From the NCBI GenBank assembly GCA_020853635.1, contig JADYYN010000181.1:1-48746 (forward strand): a stretch of DNA of 48,746 bases, written 5' to 3'. This document shows, piece after piece, positions 24,400 through 34,454 of the stretch. The first letter of the stretch is position 1. Every line of letters begins with the position of its first letter. This DNA comes from Gemmatimonadaceae bacterium (lineage in GTDB: Bacteria; Gemmatimonadota; Gemmatimonadetes; Gemmatimonadales; Gemmatimonadaceae). The notes beneath the pieces were generated by a model. That model did not search any database. It was not told where the DNA came from and was given only the letters and a program-made list of their open reading frames with translations. The position numbers and the translations under genes are program-made.

Positions 24400-25290
24400 C
24401 TACACCGGAGAGATGTGGCCGGAGCTCCAGCCGATGCTGCCGCGGCGGCCGGCGCCGAAGCGCGGGTACGTGCCGAGGAGACGGGTCTCGACCGCCGCCG
24501 CTGCGATATCGCGCACAACCGCCTCGGCGGCGGCATCACCGACCTGGTGATCGAACTCGATGAAGAAGCGATAGCTCCACGGCTCACCCGTGGGACGGGG
24601 TTCGAGGCGGCGGATGTTCGCGCCGTGGCGCGCGAGCGGTGTGAGCGCGTGCAGCAACGACCCCGGACGGTCCTCGGTGGTGAGCGTGATCATGGTGCGC
24701 GCCGGAGTGCCGGCCGGAAGCGGCGACGGCGTACGCGAGATCGCGATGAACCGCGTCTGATTATCTGGTCGGTCCTCGATGTCGGCGTGCAGGATGGCCA
24801 AGTCGTAGTGCGCGGCGGCGCGGCGACTGGCGACCGCTGCGAGCTGCGGGTCGTCGACGCGCGATACGTCCATCGCGGCACCGGCGGTGTCGTACACCGG
24901 ATGCACTTCGAGCTGCGGATGTTCGGCGAAGAACTTTCCGCACTGCGCCAGTGCGACCGGATGGCTCAGCACCGTGGTCACGCGGTCGAACGTCGTGTTG
25001 TGTGAGGCGAGCAGGCAGTGGTGGACGGCCACGACCGTCTCCGCGATCACGAAGAGTCCGGCCATCGCACTCAACGCGTCGTGGCTCTGCGAGATGGAGC
25101 CGACGATGGTGTTCTCGATCGGCAGCACACCGCGGTCGGCGATGCCCGATGCGACCGCGGCGGTCACGTCGGCGAAGTCGCGATAGGGGAGCCGCTCCAC
25201 GTCGCCGCCCCAGAGCTGCTGGATCGCTTCATCGCTGAAGGAGCCGAGCTCGCCCTGAAGCGCGATGCGGAGTCGTCGGTCGGTGGTCAC
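24400..25290 (-). CDS. pheA: Prephenate dehydratase
   Basis: Converts prephenate to phenylpyruvate in phenylalanine synthesis. The 296 aa comprise a catalytic domain (1-185) and an ACT regulatory domain (about 198-275). Catalytic features are LQGELGSFSDEAI, LPIENTIVGSI and the conserved TRF in DNQTRFIAISR. ASRRAAAHYDL is also present. The ACT domain has EDRPGSLLHALTPLARHGAN and the ESRP-like LEPRP, so feedback inhibition by phenylalanine is likely. There is no chorismate mutase domain. Start is ATG 25290; the N-terminus MTTDRRLRIALQGELGSFSD fits the family. It ends just before the shared terminator hairpin. Confidence 0.95.
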   Translation of the reverse strand: MTTDRRLRIALQGELGSFSDEAIQQLWGGDVERLPYRDFADVTAAVASGIADRGVLPIENTIVGSISQSHDALSAMAGLFVIAETVVAVHHCLLASHNTTFDRVTTVLSHPVALAQCGKFFAEHPQLEVHPVYDTAGAAMDVSRVDDPQLAAVASRRAAAHYDLAILHADIEDRPDNQTRFIAISRTPSPLPAGTPARTMITLTTEDRPGSLLHALTPLARHGANIRRLEPRPTGEPWSYRFFIEFDHQVGDAAAEAVVRDIAAAAVETRLLGTYPRFGAGRRGSIGWSSGHISPV

Positions 25291-25297
25291 TCGGCGG

Positions 25298-26752
25298 TCA
25301 CTCTTTCGTGAGCTCGTTCACGTCGCGGACGGTGATGGTGCCGAGTCGCAGCGCTTCGATGCCGGCGCGGATCTGGTTGAGATCACCCACCACGACGATG
25401 AACGCGTTCTCGGCGGGCACATAGCGCTGCGCGACGCGCTGCACGTCGGCCACCGTGACCGCCTCGACCTTCTCGACGAACGACCGCAGCTCATCGAGCT
25501 TGAGATTCCACGCCGAAAGTGATGCCATCTGCCCCGCGATCTGCGCGACACTCTCGAGGTCACCGGGGATGGCGAGGGTGAGGTACGCCTTGGCGCGTGC
25601 CAGTTCTTCGGCACTCACCGGTATGTCGCGGATCGCCTTCATCTCGCGGAAGAACTCGACCAGCGAGCTGTCGGTGACGTTGGTGCGCACGCTGGAGTTG
25701 GCTGAGAACGGCCCGGGCAGCGGACGCCACGCGAAGCCGGTGCCGGCGCCGTACGTGTAGCCCTTGGTCTCACGCAGCACGGTGTTGAGTCGTGAGGAGA
25801 ACGACCCGCCGAGGATGGTGTTCATCACACTGATGGCCGCGTAGTCCGGACTCGTGCGCTCGACGCCGGGCGCCCCGATCACGATGACCGACTGCGCCGC
25901 GCCGGGCTTGTCGACGAGGATCACCTGATTGCCCTGCGCCCGCACCGCGTTCACGAGCACCGGCGCCGGCCGACGTTCCGGCCCACGTGCGGCCCACTTG
26001 CCGAAACGTGTCGCGATGAGTCGTTCGGCATCGGCGGCCGAGAGATCGCCGACGATGTAGAACGTCGCGCGCTCGGGGCGGATGCTGCCGTCGTAGGCGT
26101 TGCGCACGGTCGCGGAGTCGAGCGCGGCGGTGGAGGCTGAGTCGCCGCCGAGTGCGCTGCGGTACGGGTGACCCTTCGGAAAGATCGCCTGATTAATCGC
26201 GAGGCTCGCGAGCGAGTTGGGCTGGTCCTTCTGCTGCAGGATGGACGCGAGACGCAGGTCGCGCTGACGACGCACTTCCGCGGCGGCGAAGGTGGGGCGG
26301 AGGACCACGTCGGCCATGAGGTCGAGTGCGGCCTCGAGGTTGCGCCGCGAGACCTTCAACGACACGGTCGTGAAGTCCCAGCTGGCGCTCGTGAAGAGCG
26401 ACGCGCCGAGGTAGGCGAGTTCGGATTGCAGCGCGTTGGCGTCGCGGGTACCGGCGCCTTCGTCGAGGAGGTTCGCAACGAAGGTTGCGAGGCCGGGCTG
26501 GTCACGATCGAGCCGTCCGCCTCCGGCGAGTGTGAGCGTCACCTGCACGAGCGGGAGTTCACGATGTTCGACGACGTGCAGTGCGGGGCCGTTGGCGAGG
26601 CGCTTGGTCGTCGCCGTGGGCACGGTGAGCGGCGGCGTCGGCGCGAGTGCGGGTGCCTTGGTGCGATCGAAGGCGACCTGCTGTGCGGGCAGTGTGGCCA
26701 GCGCGACATGCGCGAGCGCAAGCGCCGCGACGAGGGAACGAGAGTTGATCAC
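25298..26752 (-). CDS. Exported M16-family inactive partner
   Basis: A 484-aa M16 homologue with an N-terminal signal peptide (SLVAALALAHVALATLPAQQ). It lacks the HxxEH zinc motif; the equivalent segment is PGLATFVANLLDEGAG. It keeps the C-terminal signature LGGSFSSRLNTVLRETKGYT with the R/Y pair. Start is GTG 26752, overlapping the stop of the active subunit (GTGA). It likely forms a periplasmic heterodimer with that subunit. The stop lies 7 bases before the pheA start, so the genes may be co-transcribed. Confidence 0.92.
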   Translation of the reverse strand: MINSRSLVAALALAHVALATLPAQQVAFDRTKAPALAPTPPLTVPTATTKRLANGPALHVVEHRELPLVQVTLTLAGGGRLDRDQPGLATFVANLLDEGAGTRDANALQSELAYLGASLFTSASWDFTTVSLKVSRRNLEAALDLMADVVLRPTFAAAEVRRQRDLRLASILQQKDQPNSLASLAINQAIFPKGHPYRSALGGDSASTAALDSATVRNAYDGSIRPERATFYIVGDLSAADAERLIATRFGKWAARGPERRPAPVLVNAVRAQGNQVILVDKPGAAQSVIVIGAPGVERTSPDYAAISVMNTILGGSFSSRLNTVLRETKGYTYGAGTGFAWRPLPGPFSANSSVRTNVTDSSLVEFFREMKAIRDIPVSAEELARAKAYLTLAIPGDLESVAQIAGQMASLSAWNLKLDELRSFVEKVEAVTVADVQRVAQRYVPAENAFIVVVGDLNQIRAGIEALRLGTITVRDVNELTKE

Positions 26753-28182
26753 TGGACGATCCCCCGGGTGGCGGCGAGTTCCTTCTTGCCCTGCGGGACG
26801 ACGCTGAGCGTCACGCGCCCGCTCAACAGATACTGCTTCACGACGCGCTGCACATCAGCGGCCGTCACCTTGCGATAGCGGTCGAGGTCCTGCTGGAAGA
26901 AGTCGGCCTTGCCGGTGGCGTAGAAGTAGGCGTTGAGTTGATCGGCCTTGGCGTCGGAGAACTCCAGGCGATTGAGGAAGCTCGCCTCGATGGCGTTCTT
27001 CGCTTGGCCGAGCTCACGCGCGGTGGGCCCGCTCGAGGCGAGTTTCTTGAGTTCGACGTCGACCAAGTTCTTGAGCGAGTCGAGCTTGAAGCCCGGCCGT
27101 GCGGTGACCTGGATCTGGAAGTCGCCGTCGAGCCGCTTGGACGAGTTGAACGCGTTGGCGTTGGTGGCGACTTCCTTCTCGTACACCAGCGCCTGCGTGA
27201 GGCGCGAGTTGCGCGCGCCGGCGAGGATGTAGCTCGCGACATCGAGGGCCGCGTCGTCGGGCGAGAACTCCTTCACCGTGTGCCAGGCGAGATAGAGGCG
27301 CGGGAGTTGCACGCGGTCTTCGAGCACCACGACCGTATCACGCAGCGTGAACGCTGCGGGTGCCGCGGGGCGCGTGATGGCCGGACCACGCGGGATCTCG
27401 GAGAACATCTGCCGCATGAGCGCCTTCACCGAATCGGGATTCACCGCGCCCGCGACCACAATGCTCGCGTTGTTGGGCGCATAGTAGGTGCGGAAGAACT
27501 GCTTCACGTCTTCGAGCGAGGCGGCGGAGAGATCGGCCATGGAGCCGATGGTGCTCCACGAGTAGGGATGGCCCTTGGGATAGATCGTGGCGGAGAGATT
27601 CTCCCACGCCATGCCATAGGGCTGGTTCTCGTAGTTCTGTCGGCGCTCGTTCTTCACGACGTCGCGCTGGAGATCGACCTTCTCCTGGTCCATGGTCTCG
27701 AGCATCCAGCCGAGGCGGTCGGCTTCGAGCCAAAGCATGAGCGGGAGCGCGCTGGCCGGGCCCGACTCGTAGTAGTTGGTGCGATCAGTGGTGGTGGAGC
27801 CGTTGTTGTTGGCGCCGGCGGCTTCGAGGAGCCGATCGAACTGCGGATAGGGCGCGTTCTTGGAGCCCATGAACATCAGGTGCTCGAAGAGATGCGCGAA
27901 GCCCGTGCGCCCGAGCCGCTCATCGCCGGAGCCGACGTGGTACCACACGTTGGTGGTGACGACCGGAACCGAGCGATCCTCGTGGATGATGAGCACGAGG
28001 CCGTTGGGGAGCGTGTCGACGACGACCGGGACACGGAGGGGAGCACCTTGGGCGGCGGCCTCGGAGGGAGCCGCGCTCGCGGCGACGCAGGCGAGGGCAA
28101 CGGCGGGGAGCAGCGCCCCGCGCAGGTGGCGCAACGCGTGACCAAGTGAGTGACGAAGCGAGCGACGCAGGAGGCGATGCAT
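26749..28182 (-). CDS. Exported M16 zinc peptidase, catalytic subunit
   Basis: A 477-aa pitrilysin-family peptidase with the zinc motif HLFEH (His97, Glu100, His101) in GRTGFAHLFEHLMFMGSKNA and the third ligand region RDVVKNERR. The N-terminus (from ATG 28182) is basic then hydrophobic (ALLPAVALACVAASAAP), a signal peptide; a longer in-frame extension upstream lacks family or signal character. The exported pair is a close relative of the cytoplasmic pair at 10.8-13.5 kb. It probably degrades peptides in the periplasm. It is divergent from the tRNA-Phe gene. Confidence 0.93.
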   Translation of the reverse strand: MHRLLRRSLRHSLGHALRHLRGALLPAVALACVAASAAPSEAAAQGAPLRVPVVVDTLPNGLVLIIHEDRSVPVVTTNVWYHVGSGDERLGRTGFAHLFEHLMFMGSKNAPYPQFDRLLEAAGANNNGSTTTDRTNYYESGPASALPLMLWLEADRLGWMLETMDQEKVDLQRDVVKNERRQNYENQPYGMAWENLSATIYPKGHPYSWSTIGSMADLSAASLEDVKQFFRTYYAPNNASIVVAGAVNPDSVKALMRQMFSEIPRGPAITRPAAPAAFTLRDTVVVLEDRVQLPRLYLAWHTVKEFSPDDAALDVASYILAGARNSRLTQALVYEKEVATNANAFNSSKRLDGDFQIQVTARPGFKLDSLKNLVDVELKKLASSGPTARELGQAKNAIEASFLNRLEFSDAKADQLNAYFYATGKADFFQQDLDRYRKVTAADVQRVVKQYLLSGRVTLSVVPQGKKELAATRGIVQ

Positions 28183-28331
28183 TCGCGGAGTGGCTGAGGG
28201 TGAGGACTGGTGTCCGTCCAGAGTGGAAGCTATGCCGAAAGCGTCGGCGGCGGCACTCGCGCGCCGGGCCGTGATTCGCGGCAAGTGCCTCCCCGGCAGC
28301 GGGTTACTCCGGTGACGGACCACCGGAGGGG

Positions 28332-28360
28332 TTGGCTTGCCGAGGGGGGACGACTAGTTT
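28332..28360 (+). promoter_or_regulatory. tRNA-Phe promoter
   Basis: -35 TTGGCT (28332-28337), 17-bp spacer, -10 TAGTTT (28355-28360), 11 bases before the tRNA 5' end. Confidence 0.6.
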
Positions 28361-28371
28361 TCGCAGACTCC

Positions 28372-28444
<73 letters not shown>

Positions 28445-28449
28445 TTTGT

Positions 28450-28487
28450 AGGTGCAGAAGGTGGATGGCAGATGCGGGAGGGTGGAA
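28450..28487. repeat. GGATGG-type degenerate intergenic repeat, copy 4
   Basis: GGTGCAGAAGGTGGATGGCA and GATGCGGGAGGGTGG downstream of the tRNA, the same purine-rich unit style as the other copies. The rest of the gap (28488-28573) holds only a possible -10 element, TATTCT at 28549. Confidence 0.35.
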
Positions 28488-28573
28488 CTACTCCCGACGT
28501 CCACGAGATGAATGGCGGTATGAGCGTGAGTTCCGCATCTTGTGCGGGTATTCTCACACCTGAGCCTCCCGCC

Positions 28574-29926
28574 ATGACTGCGACCGCGCCGCGACCGGCT
28601 GCCCCCACGCTCGCTCCTGCTGACCTCGATGCGCTTTGGATGCCGTTCACGGCGAACAAGGCGTTCAAGGCCCGTCCGCGTCTCCTCGCCTCGGCGAAGG
28701 ACATGCACTATGTGTCGGACGACGGCCGGCGGATCCTGGATGGCACCGCGGGACTGTGGTGCGTGAACGCGGGGCACTGCCGCGCGCCGATCGTCGACGC
28801 GATCGCGAAGGCGGCAGGCACCCTCGACTTCGCGCCCGGCTTCCAGATGGGACACCCGGCGAGCTTCGCGCTCGCGCGGAAGGTGGTGGAGATCCTGCCC
28901 ACGGGGTTGGAGCATGTGTTCTTCTCCAATTCCGGCTCCGAGGCGGTCGATAGCGCGCTCAAGATCGCGTTGGCGTATCACCAGTCACGCGGGGAGAAGC
29001 AGCGCACGCGGTTCATCGGACGTGAGCGCGGCTACCATGGTGTCGGGTTCGGCGGGATCTCGGTGGGCGGTATCGCGCCCAACAAGGCCGCGTTCAGTTC
29101 GCAGCTGTTGCCGGCGGTCGATCACATCCCGCACACGCACGATCTCGCGAAGAACGCGTTCTCCAAGGGCATGCCGGCACATGGCGCGTCGCTGGCTGAC
29201 GCGCTCGAGGCGGTGGTCGCCAAGCACGGAGCCGAGACCATCGCGGCGGTGATCGTCGAGCCGGTGGCGGGATCGACCGGAGTGCTGATCCCGCCGGTGG
29301 GATACCTCGAGCGACTGCGTGCGATCTGCGATCGCCACGGTATCCTGTTGATCTTCGACGAGGTGATCACCGGGTTCGGTCGTCTGGGCACGCCGTTTGC
29401 GGCGCAGTACTTCAACGTGATGCCGGACATGATCACGCTGGCGAAGGGCATCACGAACGCCGCCGTGCCGATGGGCGCCACCGTGGTGACGGGGAAGATC
29501 TACGACACCGTAGTCAACGCGACCGAACGCGGCATCGAGTTCTTCCACGGCTACACCTACAGCGGGCATCCGTTGGCGTCGGCGGCGGGCCTCGCGACGC
29601 TGCAGCTCTACGCGGACGAACAGTTGCTCACGCGTGCGGCCACCATGGCGCCGGTGTGGGAGCAGGCGGTGCATTCACTCCGCGACGCGAAGCACGTGAT
29701 CGACGTGCGAAACCTCGGCCTCGTGGCAGGGATCGAGCTTGCCACACGGGACGGCGTGCTCGGCGCGCGCGCTTACGATGCGTTCGTGGATGCGTTCTTC
29801 AACGAAGGTGTGCTGATCCGCACCACGGGCGATATCATCGCGTTGTCGCCTCCGCTCATCATCTCGGAGGAGCAGATCTGGGAGTTGGTGGGGAAGGTGA
29901 AGAGGGCGGTTGAACGGCAGGTGTGA
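28574..29926 (+). CDS. Class III aminotransferase, beta-alanine--pyruvate type
   Basis: PLP-dependent omega-aminotransferase of 450 aa. It has DLDALWMPFTANKAFKARPR and GLWCVNAGHCR at the N-terminus, both typical of beta-alanine:pyruvate transaminase. FFSNSGSEAVDSALKIAL, EPVAGSTGVLIPP, the PLP-contacting aspartate in IFDEVITGFGR and the catalytic Lys291 in TLAKGITNAA follow. It would convert beta-alanine to malonate semialdehyde with pyruvate as acceptor. The convergent neighbour encodes an acylating semialdehyde dehydrogenase, which supports this substrate. Start is ATG 28574; frames reaching into the tRNA are spurious. Substrate assignment is inference. Confidence 0.9.
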   Translation: MTATAPRPAAPTLAPADLDALWMPFTANKAFKARPRLLASAKDMHYVSDDGRRILDGTAGLWCVNAGHCRAPIVDAIAKAAGTLDFAPGFQMGHPASFALARKVVEILPTGLEHVFFSNSGSEAVDSALKIALAYHQSRGEKQRTRFIGRERGYHGVGFGGISVGGIAPNKAAFSSQLLPAVDHIPHTHDLAKNAFSKGMPAHGASLADALEAVVAKHGAETIAAVIVEPVAGSTGVLIPPVGYLERLRAICDRHGILLIFDEVITGFGRLGTPFAAQYFNVMPDMITLAKGITNAAVPMGATVVTGKIYDTVVNATERGIEFFHGYTYSGHPLASAAGLATLQLYADEQLLTRAATMAPVWEQAVHSLRDAKHVIDVRNLGLVAGIELATRDGVLGARAYDAFVDAFFNEGVLIRTTGDIIALSPPLIISEEQIWELVGKVKRAVERQV

Positions 29927-29988
29927 GAAGGGAGATGTGAGATGTGAGGTGGGCTACCTCTCATGTCTCCCCTCTCCCATCTCCCCTC
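29927..29988. repeat. Purine/pyrimidine mirror region between convergent genes
   Basis: GGGAGATGTGAGATGTGAGG followed by ACCTCTCATGTCTCCC can form an imperfect hairpin around GGGCT. It likely serves as a two-way transcription stop and resembles the other intergenic purine-rich tracts. Confidence 0.4.
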
Positions 29989-31485
<1,497 letters not shown>

Positions 31486-31512
31486 CGGAGGACCCTCGTC
31501 AGTGCGGGCGGT

Positions 31513-31995
31513 TCAGCCGCGTGCGAGGAGTCGCGTGCGGCGTAGCTCGAGCGCGGCCAGCACGCCGAGGATGGTGATGGAGACGGCGGAGATGGCGCAC
31601 CAAGGGCAGAAGGTCTTCAGGATGAAGAACTCCGCGTACTTGAGGCGCAGGGTGAAGAGGATGGCGGGGTAGATGAGGGCTGCGAGTGCCAGCGCGGGGC
31701 CGCGTCGGTCCGCACGGTCCCCTGTCGCGCCGACCAACGCAACGATGACGATGAGCGTGTACCCGATCGCGCCGATGAGCGCGACGTCAACACCGAGGAA
31801 CCAGCTCCACGAGGAGAACTGCACCGCGGCGCAACCGCCGGTGCCGCCACAGGCCAACGCCCCTGCCTTGCCGAGTTTCCAGAGGTGCAGATAGGTGGCG
31901 ACGAACGCGTTCGCGAGCGCCATCACTGCCATGATCTGACGATAACTCAGACCAAGGATGCCGTCACGCGGCGCGGAAGGGACGGAGGAGCTCAC
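31513..31995 (-). CDS. Vitamin K epoxide reductase (VKOR) family protein
   Basis: A 160-aa inner-membrane protein with about four transmembrane helices. It has the VKOR cysteines: a loop pair Cys49/Cys55 (CGGTGGC) and the quinone-side CPWC (Cys130, Cys133). These proteins reoxidise a thioredoxin-like partner and drive periplasmic disulfide formation. No fused or neighbouring thioredoxin domain is seen. The start chosen is GTG 31995, 7 nt below the hexamer TAGCTT (minus strand, 32008-32003); an ATG far upstream (32073) would add 26 residues that look unlike the family. The upstream barrel gene encodes a protein with a Cys pair. Confidence 0.85.
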   Translation of the reverse strand: MSSSVPSAPRDGILGLSYRQIMAVMALANAFVATYLHLWKLGKAGALACGGTGGCAAVQFSSWSWFLGVDVALIGAIGYTLIVIVALVGATGDRADRRGPALALAALIYPAILFTLRLKYAEFFILKTFCPWCAISAVSITILGVLAALELRRTRLLARG

Positions 31996-32075
31996 CGGAG
32001 GAAAGCTAATCGCAATCGCCGACGAGGACGACCGTGTGCCGTCGCCATGGCCGGCGAGGAGTGGCCATCGCACAC

Positions 32076-33377
32076 TCAGCCGCCGAGTTCGTCGAGTCGC
32101 GGGTTCACGATGGTGTTGTAGATGGACCCGAACGTGAAGCTCAGTCCGACGGACCCACCGTACCGGTACGATGTCGCGAGGGCACGCTGTCGTGTGAGGA
32201 CTTCGTCATCGGTGGCGTCGCCGCGCGGCAGGTAGAGCTGGTCGTTGACCTTCGCGGCTTCGCCACGGAGTTCGAGCGAGAGGCCGCGGGAGATACGGAA
32301 CGTGGCGCGCCCGTTGAAGCTCAGGTTGTATGCGTCGTTGTTGTGCAGGAACCGGAAGTACCGCAGTGAGGCGTCGACTGTGCCCCAGGCGAGACGAGAC
32401 TCGCCCGCCACGATGGCTCGGGCGACCGGGCGCGTCTCCGAGAGTCGTCCGAAGACGGTCTCCTCCGCGTAGTTATACCGCCGCGCTCCCACGGCGACGA
32501 GGGCGATCATCTGTCGGCTGGTCGCTTCCCGCCACGGGAAGACATTGTACTCCGCACTCACGTCCACCGCGCCGTACGCGTCCTGGTTGCGGAACTCCGA
32601 GAGCCCGCCCGACACCCGGGTCCCGACGGACCAGTGGTCACTGATCGACTTGACCAGTCGACTGTTCACATCGACGCTGCGGAGGATAAACGTGCGCTCG
32701 GACCCGTCCGACAGCTTGAACGAGTTCGCCCGGTACTCGCTCTGCGCGTGGAACGTGTACTTCCAGATCTCGGTCACGCGCGTGACATCAATGGAAGGAT
32801 TGACCTGATAGTTGCTCGACCGGCTCTCGGCGTTGGCGCTGCCGTTCACGCGTGCGCGGTACACCCAGAAGTTCCACGGATCGTTGACCGACGACAACAC
32901 GCTGGGTGCATCGTCCGTGGGCGCGGTGTACCGCACCGCGAAACGCGCGGCCTCGCTGGAGCGCATGGCGAACGGCACCAAGCCGAGTTGCATCACCCGA
33001 GCGAGCTCTCGGCGACGCATGTCCTCGCTCGAATTGGGCGCGACGAACGCGACGAGTGTGTCGCTTCGCGCGGCGTATCTGCGGCGACCGAGGAACCCGA
33101 TGGTGTACTCCGTACCGCCGGCTCCCGTGCCGAGCCCGGTCACCAGTACGTGTACGTCGGCGTCGAGACGGTCGAGCGTGAACAGCGCGAACGGGAGCTC
33201 GGTGACGAGGAAGTTCCGATCGCAGCCGCCCGTGGGGCAGTCGAGGAACACCCGGAGGCGCGACGGCGTCGCGGTCGAGTCTTGGGCGGTCGCCGACGAG
33301 CCGACAGCGAACACGAGCGTGAGTAACGCGGCGAAGCGCGCCGCGAAGAGGCGGGCAGAACGGAGCATGAGGGGCAT
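32076..33377 (-). CDS. Outer-membrane beta-barrel protein with Cys-pair N-terminal domain, copy A
   Basis: A 433-aa exported protein (from ATG 33377: signal peptide RLFAARFAALLTLVFAVGSS). An N-terminal globular part has the pattern VFLDCPTGGCDRNFLVTELP and DADVHVLVTGLGTGAGGTEY. About 270 residues of alternating aromatic strands follow, as in outer-membrane barrels, ending FGSIYNTIVNPRLDELGG. The Cys pair C-x4-C probably forms a disulfide. It is a clear paralogue of the gene at 39604. TATGCT (33389-33384, minus strand) lies 6 nt before the ATG, so the mRNA may be leaderless. I know no function; family members appear unnamed. Confidence 0.8.
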   Translation of the reverse strand: MPLMLRSARLFAARFAALLTLVFAVGSSATAQDSTATPSRLRVFLDCPTGGCDRNFLVTELPFALFTLDRLDADVHVLVTGLGTGAGGTEYTIGFLGRRRYAARSDTLVAFVAPNSSEDMRRRELARVMQLGLVPFAMRSSEAARFAVRYTAPTDDAPSVLSSVNDPWNFWVYRARVNGSANAESRSSNYQVNPSIDVTRVTEIWKYTFHAQSEYRANSFKLSDGSERTFILRSVDVNSRLVKSISDHWSVGTRVSGGLSEFRNQDAYGAVDVSAEYNVFPWREATSRQMIALVAVGARRYNYAEETVFGRLSETRPVARAIVAGESRLAWGTVDASLRYFRFLHNNDAYNLSFNGRATFRISRGLSLELRGEAAKVNDQLYLPRGDATDDEVLTRQRALATSYRYGGSVGLSFTFGSIYNTIVNPRLDELGG

Positions 33378-33440
33378 TAGCGAAGCATACGCGCGAGCCG
33401 CCCTCAGTGTTGTACCGCGAAACACGCCGACCAGCCGAGT

Positions 33441-34454
33441 CTATTCCGTGTGCCGCAGCCCCAATCGCACGATCCGGTCGAGCAGTTTCGGGTACGCGAG
33501 CCCGTCGTGCGCCGCCGCCTGTGCGAACTCCTCCTCGCGCGCGATGTCGGGGTTCGGGTTCGCCTCGAGGAAATACGTGCGCCCCTCACTGTCGAGGCGG
33601 AAGTCGATGCGGGCGTAGCCCGTGAGCTCCAGGATGCGGTAGATGCGCTTGCTGTCATGCAGCAGACGCTCCTCGCCGCCATCGGGCAGTCCCTTCGCCG
33701 CGCGGATCACCACACCCTTCCGCGCCTGATAGTCGGGGTCGTGCTTGAGTCGCGCGGTCGCGATGAGCGGTGCGTTGGGCTCGGACTTCTCGGTGAGCAA
33801 CTCCCACGGCGTGAACGCCGCAAGCCGGTCGTTCCCCAGCACACTCACATATAACTCGCGCCCCTCGATGAACTGTTCGGCGATGGCGTCGGTGCCGATG
33901 CGCTCGTGCACGAAGCGTACGCGTTCGACCAGCTTCTCGTCGGAGTCGACCACCGAGGCCTGCGAGATGCCCAGCGACGAATGCTCGATGAGTGACTTGA
34001 CGATGAGAGGGAACGCGAGGTGACGCGGCCGTTTGACTTTGCGTCCGAGCGGGAACACCGCGAAGTCAGGGACACGGATGCGGTGATACGTGAGCAGCTT
34101 CTTGGAGAGCGCCTTGCCGCGCGACAGCATGAGGCCGCGCGGATTGCAGCCGGTGTACGGCACCTTGATGAGCTCGAGATACGCCACGACGTTGTGGTCA
34201 TAGACCGTCTCGCCGTGGAACTCCTCGAGCAGGTTGAACACGATGTCGGGCTTGACCGCGTCCACCGCCTCCTTGATGGGCCGCAGCTCCCACTGCACGC
34301 CGAGCACGTGCACGTCGTGCCCGATCTCGCGCAGCGTGGAGATCACGTCGAACTCGGTCTTCACCTCGAATGCTTCGCGCTTGCTCAAGGCATCGGCATC
34401 GTCCGGCGGGACCAGATCCGGGTGCGTCAGCACCAGAATGGTGAGCCGCTTCAT
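33441..34454 (-). CDS. ATP-grasp ligase, D-Ala-D-Ala-ligase-like
   Basis: A 337-aa ATP-grasp enzyme with the Ddl arrangement. The N-terminus has ILVLTHPDLVPPDDAD and IVFNLLEEFHGE, then PYTGCNPRGL and the ATP-binding lysine Lys153 (PLIVKSLIEHSSLGIS). EQFIEGRELYVSVLG follows, and the metal-binding end is ARIDFRLDSEGRTYFLEANP with NPDIA. The catalytic residues for carboxylate activation are present. It probably joins an amino acid or peptide carboxylate to an amine; the substrate is unknown. It overlaps the zinc peptidase gene by 4 nt (ATGA) and follows tldD-tldE, which suggests peptide modification. It is distinct from the housekeeping ddl at 21.4 kb. Confidence 0.88.
   Translation of the reverse strand: MKRLTILVLTHPDLVPPDDADALSKREAFEVKTEFDVISTLREIGHDVHVLGVQWELRPIKEAVDAVKPDIVFNLLEEFHGETVYDHNVVAYLELIKVPYTGCNPRGLMLSRGKALSKKLLTYHRIRVPDFAVFPLGRKVKRPRHLAFPLIVKSLIEHSSLGISQASVVDSDEKLVERVRFVHERIGTDAIAEQFIEGRELYVSVLGNDRLAAFTPWELLTEKSEPNAPLIATARLKHDPDYQARKGVVIRAAKGLPDGGEERLLHDSKRIYRILELTGYARIDFRLDSEGRTYFLEANPNPDIAREEEFAQAAAHDGLAYPKLLDRIVRLGLRHTE

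Noticed and set aside
28207-28240. TAGCTT hexamer on the minus strand above the exported M16 gene
   Set aside because: About 40 nt from the ATG and without a convincing -35; not strong enough to list as a promoter.
33441-34454. ATP-grasp gene as a second housekeeping D-Ala-D-Ala ligase
   Set aside because: A canonical ddl is present at 21.4 kb and this one differs in the substrate loop (no EIIPKHEIYDYE-type segment) and sits with peptidases.
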